The notes beneath the pieces were generated by a model. That model did no database searches and had not been told where the DNA came from. It worked only from the letters and a program-made list of their open reading frames with translations. From Halorubrum laminariae (GTDB lineage Archaea > Halobacteriota > Halobacteria > Halobacteriales > Haloferacaceae): 64,000 nucleotides of DNA. The stretch's first letter is position 1, and each line of letters opens with the position of its first letter. Shown here piece by piece: positions 16,771 to 25,482 of this stretch. The stretch covers positions 49,048 to 113,047 of the forward strand of contig NZ_JANHDL010000008.1 of NCBI RefSeq assembly GCF_024494655.1. The letters are read 5' to 3'. Both the position numbers and the translations under genes were made by a program.

Positions 16771-18540
16771 CTATCCTGCCGATTTCTCTAGCTTCGCCTC
16801 CGATTCCAGGAATCCGGAGGCTCGCTTCAGGTTTCTCCCTATAGCTTTCGCTATCGAGGCGTTCTTCACCTTGATTTTCCCCGTGAACTTCGTTTTCTCA
16901 CCGTCCTTGTGATACATCTCGTTCATCAATGATTCCACTCCGGCACGTGAGTTCAGGAACTCCTGTTCCGCTGGATCATTTAACCGCTTCCGTCGCTGAG
17001 CAACTTCCACCCGCCGTTCCCTGAACCCGTAGCTGTAGTGTTCCTGCTGCTCATTTACGAAACAGTTCTCTTGGTGCTGGCAGCCATCACAGAACTGCTT
17101 CTCTATCTTTCCCGAGATACGGCCGGTCTCGTAATGGTTCTGCTCGAATGGTTCGTGTCCGGCAGGACACGCAACCATTCTCGTCCCATCCCACTCTGGA
17201 GCGGCAAGCGACATCTTCTCTGCTGCAGGACGCTGACCTGTGATTCCTGTGAAGTGCTGCGTGATCCCCTGATCACGGCAGCACTTCTCTACTTCCTTGT
17301 GCGTGTACCCGCCATCTACGAGCAGGTCACGTAATCCCGTTTCCTCGGCGAGATTCCTCGCGTCCTCACCCAAGAGGTCTCCATCATCCGTGTTGTTCGT
17401 ATCGACTCGAACCGCTGTAATCAAGCGGAATGGATTTTCACCATTGCATGTCTCAGCGATATTCGACTTGTAGCCGAAGTAATCCTCCGCGTTCTTGGAG
17501 CGATACGTCGCTTCGTCGTCGTGAGGGTTTTGCAGTGATTCACTGCCGATCTCGTCGGACTCTTCCAGTCCGACGTGATCGTGTTTCTCTTCGGCGTCTC
17601 TGCCTACCGATTCGGAGTCGGGTCCATCTCCAGCAGTCGCTGTGGATTCACTTGGAGAGGTGTACGTTTGGAGTGGCTGCCAGCCCGGTGACTCGTCACC
17701 GGGATGGCCTTGATCATCTGGCTCCGGATTATCGTCTTCGAACTCAGGAATGCGATAGCATTGTTCATCGAGGACACGCTGTAGATGCGCGAAACTTTCC
17801 AACTCGGCGTATTCAGCCTCACCTCTGAACCGCTCAACAAGCCACGCGATATGCTCGGCAAGCGTTTCCATCTCGGCAGGAATTTCGTCCGGTTCAAGAT
17901 GATAGGACAGCTCTAAGTTCTCGGTGTCGGCGAGCTCGTCCATTCCAGCAGGAAGTTCCTGTACGATCTCCTCCGGGAGATCGCACAGGAAATTGTGAAG
18001 CACTTTAGCGAGGAGATCGACACGAGACAGTTGCTTGATGTTGGCCTCAATGAACGTCGAATCCATTCGTTGCGTACTCGCATCAATCTCAAATTCGCGC
18101 TGAAAGTAGGTGCGGTGATCCTCAAAAACCTCGTGTAGCAGATCCTGACCGGTCTCTTCCTCGTATTTCATCAACCGACGGCGGAAGTTGGTGAGCGTCT
18201 TCTCACAGATGTTGTCTCCAAGCGTCTCTTTCCCTAATGCGTTCCTGACGCGGAAGTCGAAGACGTAGGCATGTTCGAGCTCTTTGTCGGACATGCCGAG
18301 CAGGTGCTTGATGATCTCCAATGAGACAAGCTCGTTGACTGGCTTGTTCGGTCGGCTATACCCGTCGTGGTATAGCCGTCCGAACTTCGTTTCATCAATT
18401 TGGGTGAAAACATGTTCGTAGAAGTGAGTAGACCAGTGGTTCTGTAGTTTCTTCCTTACCCGGCCTGAAAGATCTTTCAAAGGCGAAAACAGCATCTCTT
18501 GCTCATGTTCAGTATTTTCTCTAAACACGTTATTGCCCAA
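16771..18540 (-). CDS. IS1182-family transposase
   Basis: A 589-residue protein with the layout of IS1182/IS1380-like DDE transposases. The N-terminal segment has NELVSLEIIKHLLGMSDKEL and RVRNALG, the first Asp is in TQRMDSTFIEAN, and the second Asp is in DLLVDGGYTHKEVEKCC. A cysteine-rich zinc-binding stretch (CDGCQHQENC) comes before the Glu-bearing C-terminal region RAGVESLMNEM. The frame is complete. I could not identify the inverted ends of the element with confidence; the flanks 16586-16770 and 18541-18747 contain no other gene. Confidence 0.85.
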   Translation of the reverse strand: MGNNVFRENTEHEQEMLFSPLKDLSGRVRKKLQNHWSTHFYEHVFTQIDETKFGRLYHDGYSRPNKPVNELVSLEIIKHLLGMSDKELEHAYVFDFRVRNALGKETLGDNICEKTLTNFRRRLMKYEEETGQDLLHEVFEDHRTYFQREFEIDASTQRMDSTFIEANIKQLSRVDLLAKVLHNFLCDLPEEIVQELPAGMDELADTENLELSYHLEPDEIPAEMETLAEHIAWLVERFRGEAEYAELESFAHLQRVLDEQCYRIPEFEDDNPEPDDQGHPGDESPGWQPLQTYTSPSESTATAGDGPDSESVGRDAEEKHDHVGLEESDEIGSESLQNPHDDEATYRSKNAEDYFGYKSNIAETCNGENPFRLITAVRVDTNNTDDGDLLGEDARNLAEETGLRDLLVDGGYTHKEVEKCCRDQGITQHFTGITGQRPAAEKMSLAAPEWDGTRMVACPAGHEPFEQNHYETGRISGKIEKQFCDGCQHQENCFVNEQQEHYSYGFRERRVEVAQRRKRLNDPAEQEFLNSRAGVESLMNEMYHKDGEKTKFTGKIKVKNASIAKAIGRNLKRASGFLESEAKLEKSAG

Positions 18541-18747
18541 GTTATTGACTTTTCGAAACTCTGACCTAAATAACTTACGAGGATTATATTGAATACCTCA
18601 ATAGAAGCTACATAGAAAACTCAAATAACTCATCACTGTACCTTTCTACGGTGCCGTCACGCTTTGTATCTTGCACGACCGTCTTACCAGCTGGTGGATA
18701 GGTTGGAACGTGCCGTGTTTTATCGCTCACTTTGATATGATAACCCT

Positions 18748-18993
18748 ATGAACACTCGTCTATCTATGGATGAGGATGCGGTTCGGACCTATGCCGATCA
18801 CGCGCAGGCCACCATTGAGGCGGCACCACAGATGGACGAGGCCAACACGAAAGCCGCTCTTCTGCGAGACTTTCTCGATCTACTCGACTGGACAATTCCC
18901 GACAACACGCAGTTAGAGTATTCTGAGCGTGTCATAGAACTCTTCACATACTATGGTCAGTTTGAGTACTATTATAGCAGGTTACTTGCTTAG
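18748..18993 (+). pseudogene. 5' fragment of an unknown gene cut by a repeat element
   Basis: About 60 residues read as a normal acidic N-terminus (MNTRLSMDEDAVRTYADHAQ, later LLRDFLDLLDW), similar in style to the N-terminal region of PD-(D/E)XK or HsdR-type proteins. From 18925 the frame runs into the repeat described next and ends after about 22 unrelated residues. The rest of the gene is absent from the window. Confidence 0.55.
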
Positions 18994-18999
18994 ATACGC

Positions 19000-19014
19000 G
19001 TGCACTAGGTGCAC
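19000..19014. promoter_or_regulatory. Inverted repeat downstream of the ribbon-helix-helix gene
   Basis: GTGCACTAGGTGCAC is a near-perfect palindrome (6-bp arms, 3-bp centre) and matches the site at 19254-19268 on the other side of the gene. Confidence 0.4.
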
Positions 19015-19029
19015 AACGTTTAGAACCGG

Positions 19030-19230
19030 TTAGAGTGTGCCCTTTCGTTTCCGAATAATGATTTCTCGCACCCGTTCAACGTGGTTCGTCTCGGATTGAA
19101 CGAATGCTGTGAGGATGGCTTCGACGATCTCGGAGCGGCTGACTCCGAGATCGTCACACTCAGCGACCAGTTCATCCACTTCTCGCACGATCTCCTCGTC
19201 AACAGCGACTCCAAACTTCTCTTTCGCCAT
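19030..19230 (-). CDS. Ribbon-helix-helix DNA-binding protein (left copy)
   Basis: A 66-residue protein. A short N-terminal strand (FGVAVDEEIVREVDELV) is followed by two helices (LGVSRSEIVEAILTAFVQSE) in the CopG/Arc-type ribbon-helix-helix order, and the tail is basic. Such proteins act as dimeric repressors. A GTGCAC-type palindrome lies 24-38 bases upstream of its start, where it would cover the promoter, which suggests autoregulation. The sequence is identical to the copy at 63718-63918, so the two arose by recent duplication or transposition of the surrounding repeat. Confidence 0.75.
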   Translation of the reverse strand: MAKEKFGVAVDEEIVREVDELVAECDDLGVSRSEIVEAILTAFVQSETNHVERVREIIIRKRKGTL

Positions 19231-19253
19231 AGCTACAACAAGCTAAGAACAGC

Positions 19254-19268
19254 GTGCACCAAGTGTAC
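19254..19268. promoter_or_regulatory. Candidate operator upstream of the ribbon-helix-helix gene
   Basis: GTGCACCAAGTGTAC, an imperfect palindrome resembling the site at 19000-19014, located in the promoter region of the minus-strand gene. Confidence 0.45.
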
Positions 19269-19312
19269 GGCGCTTCCAATTCGTTACAGCTGATTCAGCA
19301 AATCATGAGACC

Positions 19313-20714
19313 CACCTGTCTTTAGTTAAGCGAGAAACCGCGTGATAGCGGCGGCTTATCGAGGCATCTTTCGGAAGGAATGAGGAAGTCCAGTCTGTGC
19401 ACGACAAGGACCCCTCACCTCGGATTATGCGTCGGCTCACTACACTGTTTCCCTCTGAGTTCCTCGAAGAGCACGCCGAGGAACTCGGCGTGGTCGAACG
19501 AGACCGCAAGCTCCAGATCCCTGCCTTCGTTTGGGCGTTCGTGTTCGGCTTCGCCGCAGGCGAAAGCCGAACACTCGCCGGGTTTAGACGCTGTTACAAC
19601 TCTACTGCCGATGAGACGATCTCTCCGGGTGGATTCTATCAGCGGTTGACACCGACGCTTGCGGAGTACTTCCGCGACCTCGTCGAGCGCGGCCTCGACG
19701 AGGTCGCTGTTCCTAACGCTGTTGACGCTGATCTCGACCGATTTAGAGACGTGATGATCGCTGATGGAACGGTGCTGCGGTTACACGAATTTCTCTCAGA
19801 TCAGTTCGAAGCCCGCCACGAGGAGCAGGCTGGAGCGAAGCTCCACCTGCTCCACAATGCCACAGAGCAGACGATTGAACGGCTCGATACCGCTAACGAG
19901 AAAACGCACGACAGCACCTTGTTCAAAACAGGGCCGTGGCTTGAGAATCGCCTCATGCTGTTCGATCTCGCCTACTTCAAGTACCGCCGGTTTGCGCTGA
20001 TCGACGAAAACGACGGCTACTTCGTGAGTCGGCTGAAGCAGAACGCGAATCCGCTGATTACCGGGGAGCTACGGGAATGGCGCGGCCGCGCCATTCCCTT
20101 AGAGGGCAAGCAGCTCCGAGCTGTTCTCGATGATCTTGACCGGAAATACATCGATGTGGAGGTCGAAGTCGAATTCAAACGGGGGACGTACAATGGGACA
20201 CAGTCGCTGGATACGAAGCGGTTTCGCGTCGTCGGCGTCCGCGACGAGGACGCCGACGACTACCACCTGTACATGACGAATTTAGCTAGGGAGGAGTTCT
20301 TTCCGGCTGATTTAGCGGAGATCTACCGCTGTCGGTGGGAAGTTGAGTTGCTGTTCCGGGAGCTGAAGACGCAGTACGAATTGGACGAGTTCGACACGAG
20401 TGACGAACACGTGGTGAGGATCTTATTGTACGCAGCGTTGCTGTCGCTGCTTGTAAGCCGTGATCTGTTGGATCTAGTCACTGAGCAGGCGGATGATGAG
20501 CTTGTGTTTCCGACAGAGCGCTGGGCGGCGACCTTCCGGTCGCACGCCCAGCTCATTCTCCACGAACTCGGTGAGTTCCTCGGCTACTCACCACCGCCGC
20601 TGCTCGGCCGGCTGATCGAAGACGCTCAAAAGATCCACAAGCAACGACCAATCTTACAAGAGACACTCGCTACCGCTACACAACCGAGGTGTGAGGCTTA
20701 ACTAAAGACGGATG
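19313..20714 (+). mobile_element. ISH8-like IS4-family element, copy 1
   Basis: A 1402-bp element starting cacctgtctttagttaag and ending cttaactaaagacggatg, nearly the same ends as copy 2 at 51543-52945. Unlike copy 2 it has no flanking duplication: the left flank is tcatgagacc and the right flank gagtcgatga. This suggests that recombination or an adjacent deletion joined unrelated DNA here. Confidence 0.8.
19397..20701 (+). CDS. IS4-family (ISH8-like) transposase, copy 1
   Basis: A 434-residue DDE transposase: first Asp in VMIADGTVLRLHEF, second Asp in ENRLMLFDLAYFKYRRF, and the IS4 signature Y-(2)-R-(3)-E-(6)-K visible as IYRCRWEVELLFRELKTQY. The frame is complete and the length is typical of ISH8. 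It shares most residues with copy 2, and the differences are scattered substitutions, so the two are related but not recent identical copies. The start is GTG at 19397. Confidence 0.9.
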   Translation: MHDKDPSPRIMRRLTTLFPSEFLEEHAEELGVVERDRKLQIPAFVWAFVFGFAAGESRTLAGFRRCYNSTADETISPGGFYQRLTPTLAEYFRDLVERGLDEVAVPNAVDADLDRFRDVMIADGTVLRLHEFLSDQFEARHEEQAGAKLHLLHNATEQTIERLDTANEKTHDSTLFKTGPWLENRLMLFDLAYFKYRRFALIDENDGYFVSRLKQNANPLITGELREWRGRAIPLEGKQLRAVLDDLDRKYIDVEVEVEFKRGTYNGTQSLDTKRFRVVGVRDEDADDYHLYMTNLAREEFFPADLAEIYRCRWEVELLFRELKTQYELDEFDTSDEHVVRILLYAALLSLLVSRDLLDLVTEQADDELVFPTERWAATFRSHAQLILHELGEFLGYSPPPLLGRLIEDAQKIHKQRPILQETLATATQPRCEA

Positions 20715-20720
20715 GAGTCG

Positions 20721-22307
20721 ATGAGTCTGACGAAGCGGTTCCAGTACTACGTTCGTCCGGTGTGGTTCGTTATTGGGTGGATTCTGTTGCTCCTCGTCTG
20801 GCTTTTCTACTTCCCGACTCCAGAATTTCCAGTCATCCCTCTCTCAATCTGGGGGCTGGCATTTCTCGCGAGTCCGTTCATCCTCTATCGGTACTGGGGA
20901 GATCGCCCGCCGCAGCTAACGCTCTCGTCGGAGCGGCTCGACGACTCTGAGGTTGGGCTTCCAGTCAACCACATCAACGAGACAGACCACTTGAGCGGTC
21001 GTCTACTGCGGCGGCTGATTCCCATCGACGTGACGGGGTCAATCGGGATTCTGGGAGCGACTCGGTCGGGGAAGACCAACGCGGCGAAACTGCTCGTGGA
21101 CCAGATACGCGACAAAGCTGATGACCAAACGCCGTTCATCATCTACGACCACAAAACGGATTTCCAGGATCACCTCGACGAAGATGAGTGCATTGTGCTC
21201 TCAGGGCGGGAAACCGATGTCCAGTGGAATATCTTCGAGGAAGTCGAATCTGAACAGGACTGCGAAGAGCTCGCTAGAGAGCTATTCCCGACTCTATCTG
21301 ATGGCTCTGATTTCTTTGCCGATGCCTCGCGTCAATTGTTCGCTGCGGTTCTTCAGGTCATGCGTCGAGAAGCTCCTGACGGAACCACTCCTACGAATGA
21401 GGACCTCGTAACGTGGATAGAATCAACGACTGTCGAAGAACTCGCTGAAACGCTCTCGGAGCATCCTGATCTCCAAGGGATCACTGACTACATCGACCCT
21501 GACGCGTCCGAACAGTCGCAGGGCGTCATGGCTTCGTTCCGCAAGGAGGTTCGCAATATGTTCCAGGGCGATCTCTGCGAGGCAGGGAGCTGGTCGATTC
21601 GCCAGTATATGGATGACCCGCAGGGCCAGGTCCTGATCATCGACTATCCGCAACGGCTCGGCGAATCCACGAAGCCACTCATCCGGTTTACTATCGACTG
21701 GTCAATTCGGTTTGCGCTTGACGATGGCGATCAAAGCGCATACTTTGTTCTCGACGAGTTTGCTCGCTTGCCACCACTGCGGCGCATCGGGGACCTCGTG
21801 AACGTCGGTGCCGGGAAAGACACTCGGGCACTCATCACGTTGCAGTCAGTTGCACAGCTGTATGATCGGTATGGTCGCGACGGGGGCGATGCACTCCTTT
21901 CTGGGCTGCTCTCGACGATCATTCTCCGGCTCAATGACTCTTCGAGTATCGCATTCGCACGGAGTAGGGTCGGCACGTACTGGGAAGAGCAGGATATCCC
22001 CGAATACAACGCTGATGGAGATATCTCGGGAACCTCGACTGAGGACGTTGAGAAGCACGCTATGGCCAAAGGTGAGTTCGGGGATTTCGCACCAGGATGG
22101 GGAATCATCGTCCGAAACGATGGGTGGGTTGATGCACAGATCGATCTGTATGAGGATGCCGCCGAGTACATCACCGATACTGGCTCCACGGCTGAGGGTG
22201 AAGAAGTCGATTCGGCCGATGAATGGTGTCCTCACTGTGGCGACGTCGTCACGGGCTCCGAATGCGTCAATGAAGACTGCCAGAACCGAGAAACGGTTGT
22301 AAACTGA
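20721..22307 (+). CDS. TraD/VirD4-like conjugative coupling ATPase
   Basis: About 528 residues. Two N-terminal membrane segments (about residues 12-34 and 42-60) anchor it. The Walker A motif is GILGATRSGKTNAAKLL, Walker B is VLDEFARLPPLRRIGD, and TLQSVAQLYDRYG matches the motif of TraD/TraG proteins. The C-terminus ends in a zinc-ribbon-like CPHCG and CVNEDC. Family knowledge: these ATPases bring plasmid DNA to a type IV secretion channel. An ATG at 20712 is formed by the last bases of the upstream IS; the ATG at 20721 is the likelier native start, and the original promoter is probably lost. Relaxase and channel genes are not adjacent. Confidence 0.8.
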   Translation: MSLTKRFQYYVRPVWFVIGWILLLLVWLFYFPTPEFPVIPLSIWGLAFLASPFILYRYWGDRPPQLTLSSERLDDSEVGLPVNHINETDHLSGRLLRRLIPIDVTGSIGILGATRSGKTNAAKLLVDQIRDKADDQTPFIIYDHKTDFQDHLDEDECIVLSGRETDVQWNIFEEVESEQDCEELARELFPTLSDGSDFFADASRQLFAAVLQVMRREAPDGTTPTNEDLVTWIESTTVEELAETLSEHPDLQGITDYIDPDASEQSQGVMASFRKEVRNMFQGDLCEAGSWSIRQYMDDPQGQVLIIDYPQRLGESTKPLIRFTIDWSIRFALDDGDQSAYFVLDEFARLPPLRRIGDLVNVGAGKDTRALITLQSVAQLYDRYGRDGGDALLSGLLSTIILRLNDSSSIAFARSRVGTYWEEQDIPEYNADGDISGTSTEDVEKHAMAKGEFGDFAPGWGIIVRNDGWVDAQIDLYEDAAEYITDTGSTAEGEEVDSADEWCPHCGDVVTGSECVNEDCQNRETVVN

Positions 22308-22616
22308 CTCAGATCAACCAGATGTAGCAGAATGTCAAAGAACGGTTCACAAAGCAGTAAATCTCGGCGGGGTTGCACAGAATCAGCTGTTTAATACGAT
22401 TGCGGACAGACCACTGAGCGTCCTATCAGCAACAGCTGACGTTTGCAGAGCCATGTTGAATACAGGGCGCAGATTCCGCACTGGTTGACCTGAAACGTAC
22501 CTCTATCTGCTCGGAATCGGCGGTGCGTTCAAAGAACCAGACTCGCCATCCGATGCGTCCGAGGAAACGAAAGAGGAAAGAGAGAACTCTACCTCGACCA
22601 CTGTTCCATCTGCAGG
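22308..22616. other. 309-base intergenic stretch without a clear gene
   Basis: No convincing start-to-stop gene. A short acidic reading stretch near 22490-22616 (plus strand) looks like the decayed end of a coding sequence. No terminator-like hairpin was recognised. Confidence 0.4.
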
Positions 22617-23474
22617 CTATGACTCATTCTCGACTTGTGCCTGGAACCCTTCTAACGCATCAGACAGTGACCGGTATTCCTCGTCACCAGTAAGCTCATT
22701 TCGATAATATAAGTCCACATCATCAAGCATATCCACCGTGAACTCTGTTGTAGATTCTGATTCCGTGATTTGAAACTCCACTGAATTTAACTCGTAGAAG
22801 TCTCCGTTGATCAGGAGCGCAATATCATCGAACTCCTGCGTGTGTTCGCCTACCTTTTTGGTCCGCTTGAGTTCGTTCATCCGGCCAATGAGGGTTTCCC
22901 CCAGCAGTTCGCGATCAGTTGTGAAGAGCTGACTATTGACCTGGTCAAAGACGACCTCCACCTCCTCTCGCTCAGTCTCCGGATTATCGTCCAGTCCTTC
23001 AACATCCATGTCCAGCACATCTAATTCACGATTTGTAATTTCCAGATTGATATCCAGATAGCGAAGTACATCTACCGGGAGGTCGGTTCCAGGCACCAAC
23101 TGCCGGAGGGTGAGAAGTTCAACCCCAGTTCCCTCCGCTCGTTCAATCGCACCGCTCTGGAACCCTGACTTGGAGACGATTACTGCCTTGTCCGCATCAC
23201 TCGGCTGGAAATAGCCGTTCACGCTATCGACGACACTCTGCGAAAGTGGATTATCGTGGAACTTGCATTCAATCAGCAGCGTGTAATCATAGTAGTCGGA
23301 TTCTTCCCAGACGACAACGTCGATCTCCTTGGTCCCGCTCCCGGGAATCGGGTACTCGTACTCGGTTTCGACCCGTGTCTCCTCATCAGCATGAAGCCCA
23401 GCAACGATCTTCTGGTATGTCCGCCAGTCAATATCATCAAAGTCCTCTGCCGAGCACATGGTCACCACTACCAA
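22617..23474 (-). CDS. Mrr-type restriction endonuclease-like protein
   Basis: A 285-residue protein. The N-terminal domain has the Mrr/PD-(D/E)XK layout: KEIDVVVWEES (Asp), LLIECKFHDNPLSQSVVDSV (ExK), then the strand KAVIVSKSGFQSGA. The C-terminal half is acidic and of unknown fold. Mrr proteins typically cut methylated or foreign DNA. An internal ATG five codons in (23459) is an alternative start. It stands alone, transcribed opposite to the coupling ATPase. Confidence 0.75.
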   Translation of the reverse strand: MVVVTMCSAEDFDDIDWRTYQKIVAGLHADEETRVETEYEYPIPGSGTKEIDVVVWEESDYYDYTLLIECKFHDNPLSQSVVDSVNGYFQPSDADKAVIVSKSGFQSGAIERAEGTGVELLTLRQLVPGTDLPVDVLRYLDINLEITNRELDVLDMDVEGLDDNPETEREEVEVVFDQVNSQLFTTDRELLGETLIGRMNELKRTKKVGEHTQEFDDIALLINGDFYELNSVEFQITESESTTEFTVDMLDDVDLYYRNELTGDEEYRSLSDALEGFQAQVENES

Positions 23475-23717
23475 AGTGAGCTACCTTAACGATTTCCAAG
23501 AAGAATGTACCGGGTCGAGGCAGCAATATCAGAGCATTCACAAGCTATCAGAAGGCTACGGCCTGACTGCTGTAAGCCAGTCCCAATCTGTAGTAAGCAG
23601 TTATTCTGTGCGAAGCACGTGAAATTAATGCCTGCTTCGCGCTGGATGCAGGGCGCGTATTCAGCATCGAAACTTTTCAGATTGAAACCGCTCAAACGCT
23701 CGATACAGCGGATTCGA

Positions 23718-24443
23718 CTACCGTGATTCAAGGAGTTCTCGATACACACGCCGTGGGATGTCGACGTGCTTATCCCACTGTTTCAGAGAGCCTTGGCGAG
23801 GTGCGATATTGTCGAACAGTTCGGGATATTCTACGTCCGAGACAACGAAGCTCGCGGGTGTGTAGATTTCGATCGTCTTCGCATAGTGGGTTTCCTCGTC
23901 AGAGGTATGCTCAAACGGGATTGGCGTAATCGCCTGAGGCAGGACGGGGGTGATCCGCATCAACTTCGTGTCCTCGGGCTCGTACAGAGTGTCACGGAGT
24001 GTGAGCAGGCCACCGTTACGAGCGAGTTCGTCCATGTTCTTCCAGTCGGTTAGTGGATTTCGATCGGGCTTACTATCGTCTTCGTCGAATTTGTGCTGTT
24101 CCTGTTCGAATCGCCAGCGGCCGGTGTATGGGCCTTTGAACCAGTGAAGTGCGAAGTATTTCGTGAATAGCTCTGCGCGGAACTGGCTATCCCATACTTC
24201 GGTAGAGTGGACTCCGTGGTAGACGGGAATCTCATCTAGATCACTAACTTCGTCGGACAGAAACACCTGAAGCTCCCTATTTCCGTATTTTGAGCCGAAA
24301 TTAGCACGGCCACGGTCATCTGTCGAAACCTGTGCGAGTTTGAAGGGTCGGAACAATTCACGCAAGTTTTCGTTTCCAGTCATTGTCTCCAACCATAGAT
24401 TTCCTCCCCACTCACTTAGCTCTAGGGGCGTGTATTTTCCCAC
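23718..24443 (-). CDS. Hypothetical protein
   Basis: A 241-residue acidic soluble protein rich in Trp, Tyr and Phe (for example TKYFALHWFKGPYTGRWRF). It has no signal peptide, membrane segment or recognised motif. Codon use and acidity are those of a real haloarchaeal gene. The 243 bases to its left and 227 bases to its right hold no other gene I can support. Function unknown. Confidence 0.55.
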   Translation of the reverse strand: MGKYTPLELSEWGGNLWLETMTGNENLRELFRPFKLAQVSTDDRGRANFGSKYGNRELQVFLSDEVSDLDEIPVYHGVHSTEVWDSQFRAELFTKYFALHWFKGPYTGRWRFEQEQHKFDEDDSKPDRNPLTDWKNMDELARNGGLLTLRDTLYEPEDTKLMRITPVLPQAITPIPFEHTSDEETHYAKTIEIYTPASFVVSDVEYPELFDNIAPRQGSLKQWDKHVDIPRRVYRELLESR

Positions 24444-24670
24444 TCTAACAGATGTAACTCAGCTTGAGGATGCTGTAAAGCAGTAATTCGGTTTCACAAC
24501 TGGGATTATATTCCCACACTTGGGGGAAGTTTCTTCCCACAAATGGGTTCGTCGGATGACTGCAACACGGTGCGAGAGCTGTTCTGTGATACCCTACGGA
24601 AGGAACTATAGCGGAACCACCACTCACACTGTTCGTTCTACCCACAAACGACAGCTGCTGATCTCTGTCC

Positions 24671-25312
24671 TCAACCACTCTCGAACTTCATCGCCAACGG
24701 TGGTATCGGGCCGTCAATCCAGTCGAGATACTCCACTGATGTTTGTCGGTCGAACCAAAGCAGATCTGATCGTCCCTCGTATGCATGGGTAGTTACGCTA
24801 AAACCGTGGTCTGCGAGGAGATCCGCGAATGCAGAACCGTCCGGGTACCACAGTGCAAGAGATCCGCTATTATTGACCGTCCCACGGAACGAAGTGAAAA
24901 TTTGGGCCGCTCGTGGAGAGAAATCGACGAATTCGTTGGTAAGAGAAGCATCAACTAAGTGCTGTAACCACGGACAGGAGACAGATGTCCATCGCCATTT
25001 CTCGTATTTGTGTTCCGTCTGGTCACCAGTGAATTCAGTAAGCGTCTCGCGGCCTGATCCTTCTTTGATCGTGCTGTGCCAGACACCGATCTCGTCGGCG
25101 ATCCACTCTAGCGCCTCTTTGTATTTTGATGTCTTCAGCAGCAGCGGATTATTGCCAGTCTCTGAAACAGTCGCCCCCGCTAACCAGAGTCCAGTAAAAA
25201 CTGCTCTCTCATTCTCGCTAGGATATGGAAAATCGCACGACGTCGAGTTAGACCAGTGCTGTCCAATTCGTTGATAGTCCTTCTCACTCGCGCACACTGG
25301 ACACTGCGTCAT
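24671..25312 (-). CDS. Possible LAGLIDADG-like protein with N-terminal zinc finger
   Basis: A 213-residue protein. The N-terminus has CPVC, then later His and Cys residues (HWSNSTSCDF) consistent with a zinc finger. The segment GLWLAGATVSETGNNPLLLK followed by EALEWIADEIG resembles the first half of a LAGLIDADG homing endonuclease. SALLADHGF-type and LDWIDGPIPPLAMKFES stretches near the end recall the second half. The catalytic acidic residues are not certain. It could instead be a degenerate descendant with a binding role only. Confidence 0.45.
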   Translation of the reverse strand: MTQCPVCASEKDYQRIGQHWSNSTSCDFPYPSENERAVFTGLWLAGATVSETGNNPLLLKTSKYKEALEWIADEIGVWHSTIKEGSGRETLTEFTGDQTEHKYEKWRWTSVSCPWLQHLVDASLTNEFVDFSPRAAQIFTSFRGTVNNSGSLALWYPDGSAFADLLADHGFSVTTHAYEGRSDLLWFDRQTSVEYLDWIDGPIPPLAMKFESG

Positions 25313-25482
25313 TCTCTGGACTCTGCTTTTCGCTCGTCGTACATAGGTCCCGTTTTCCCAGCTGGAACTCGCGACAAGGGGTAGCTGATCCTCCGCGACG
25401 GCACTAACACATCAAATCCCAAACCACCGCACAGAATCGCTATACCACCGCACAGTAATAGCGGTGCCGTCTGGCGCTTTCT

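Larger units (their letters stand above)
18925..19312. repeat. Left copy of a >=388-bp direct repeat (other copy at the right edge)
   Basis: These bases match 63613-64000 as far as I can compare, in the same orientation. The repeat starts with gagcgtgtcatagaact, close to the end (gagggtgtcatagaac) of the 1069-bp IS5-type elements in this window. It therefore looks like one end of a related element. It contains a ribbon-helix-helix gene. This copy stops where an ISH8-like element begins at 19313. Confidence 0.85.
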
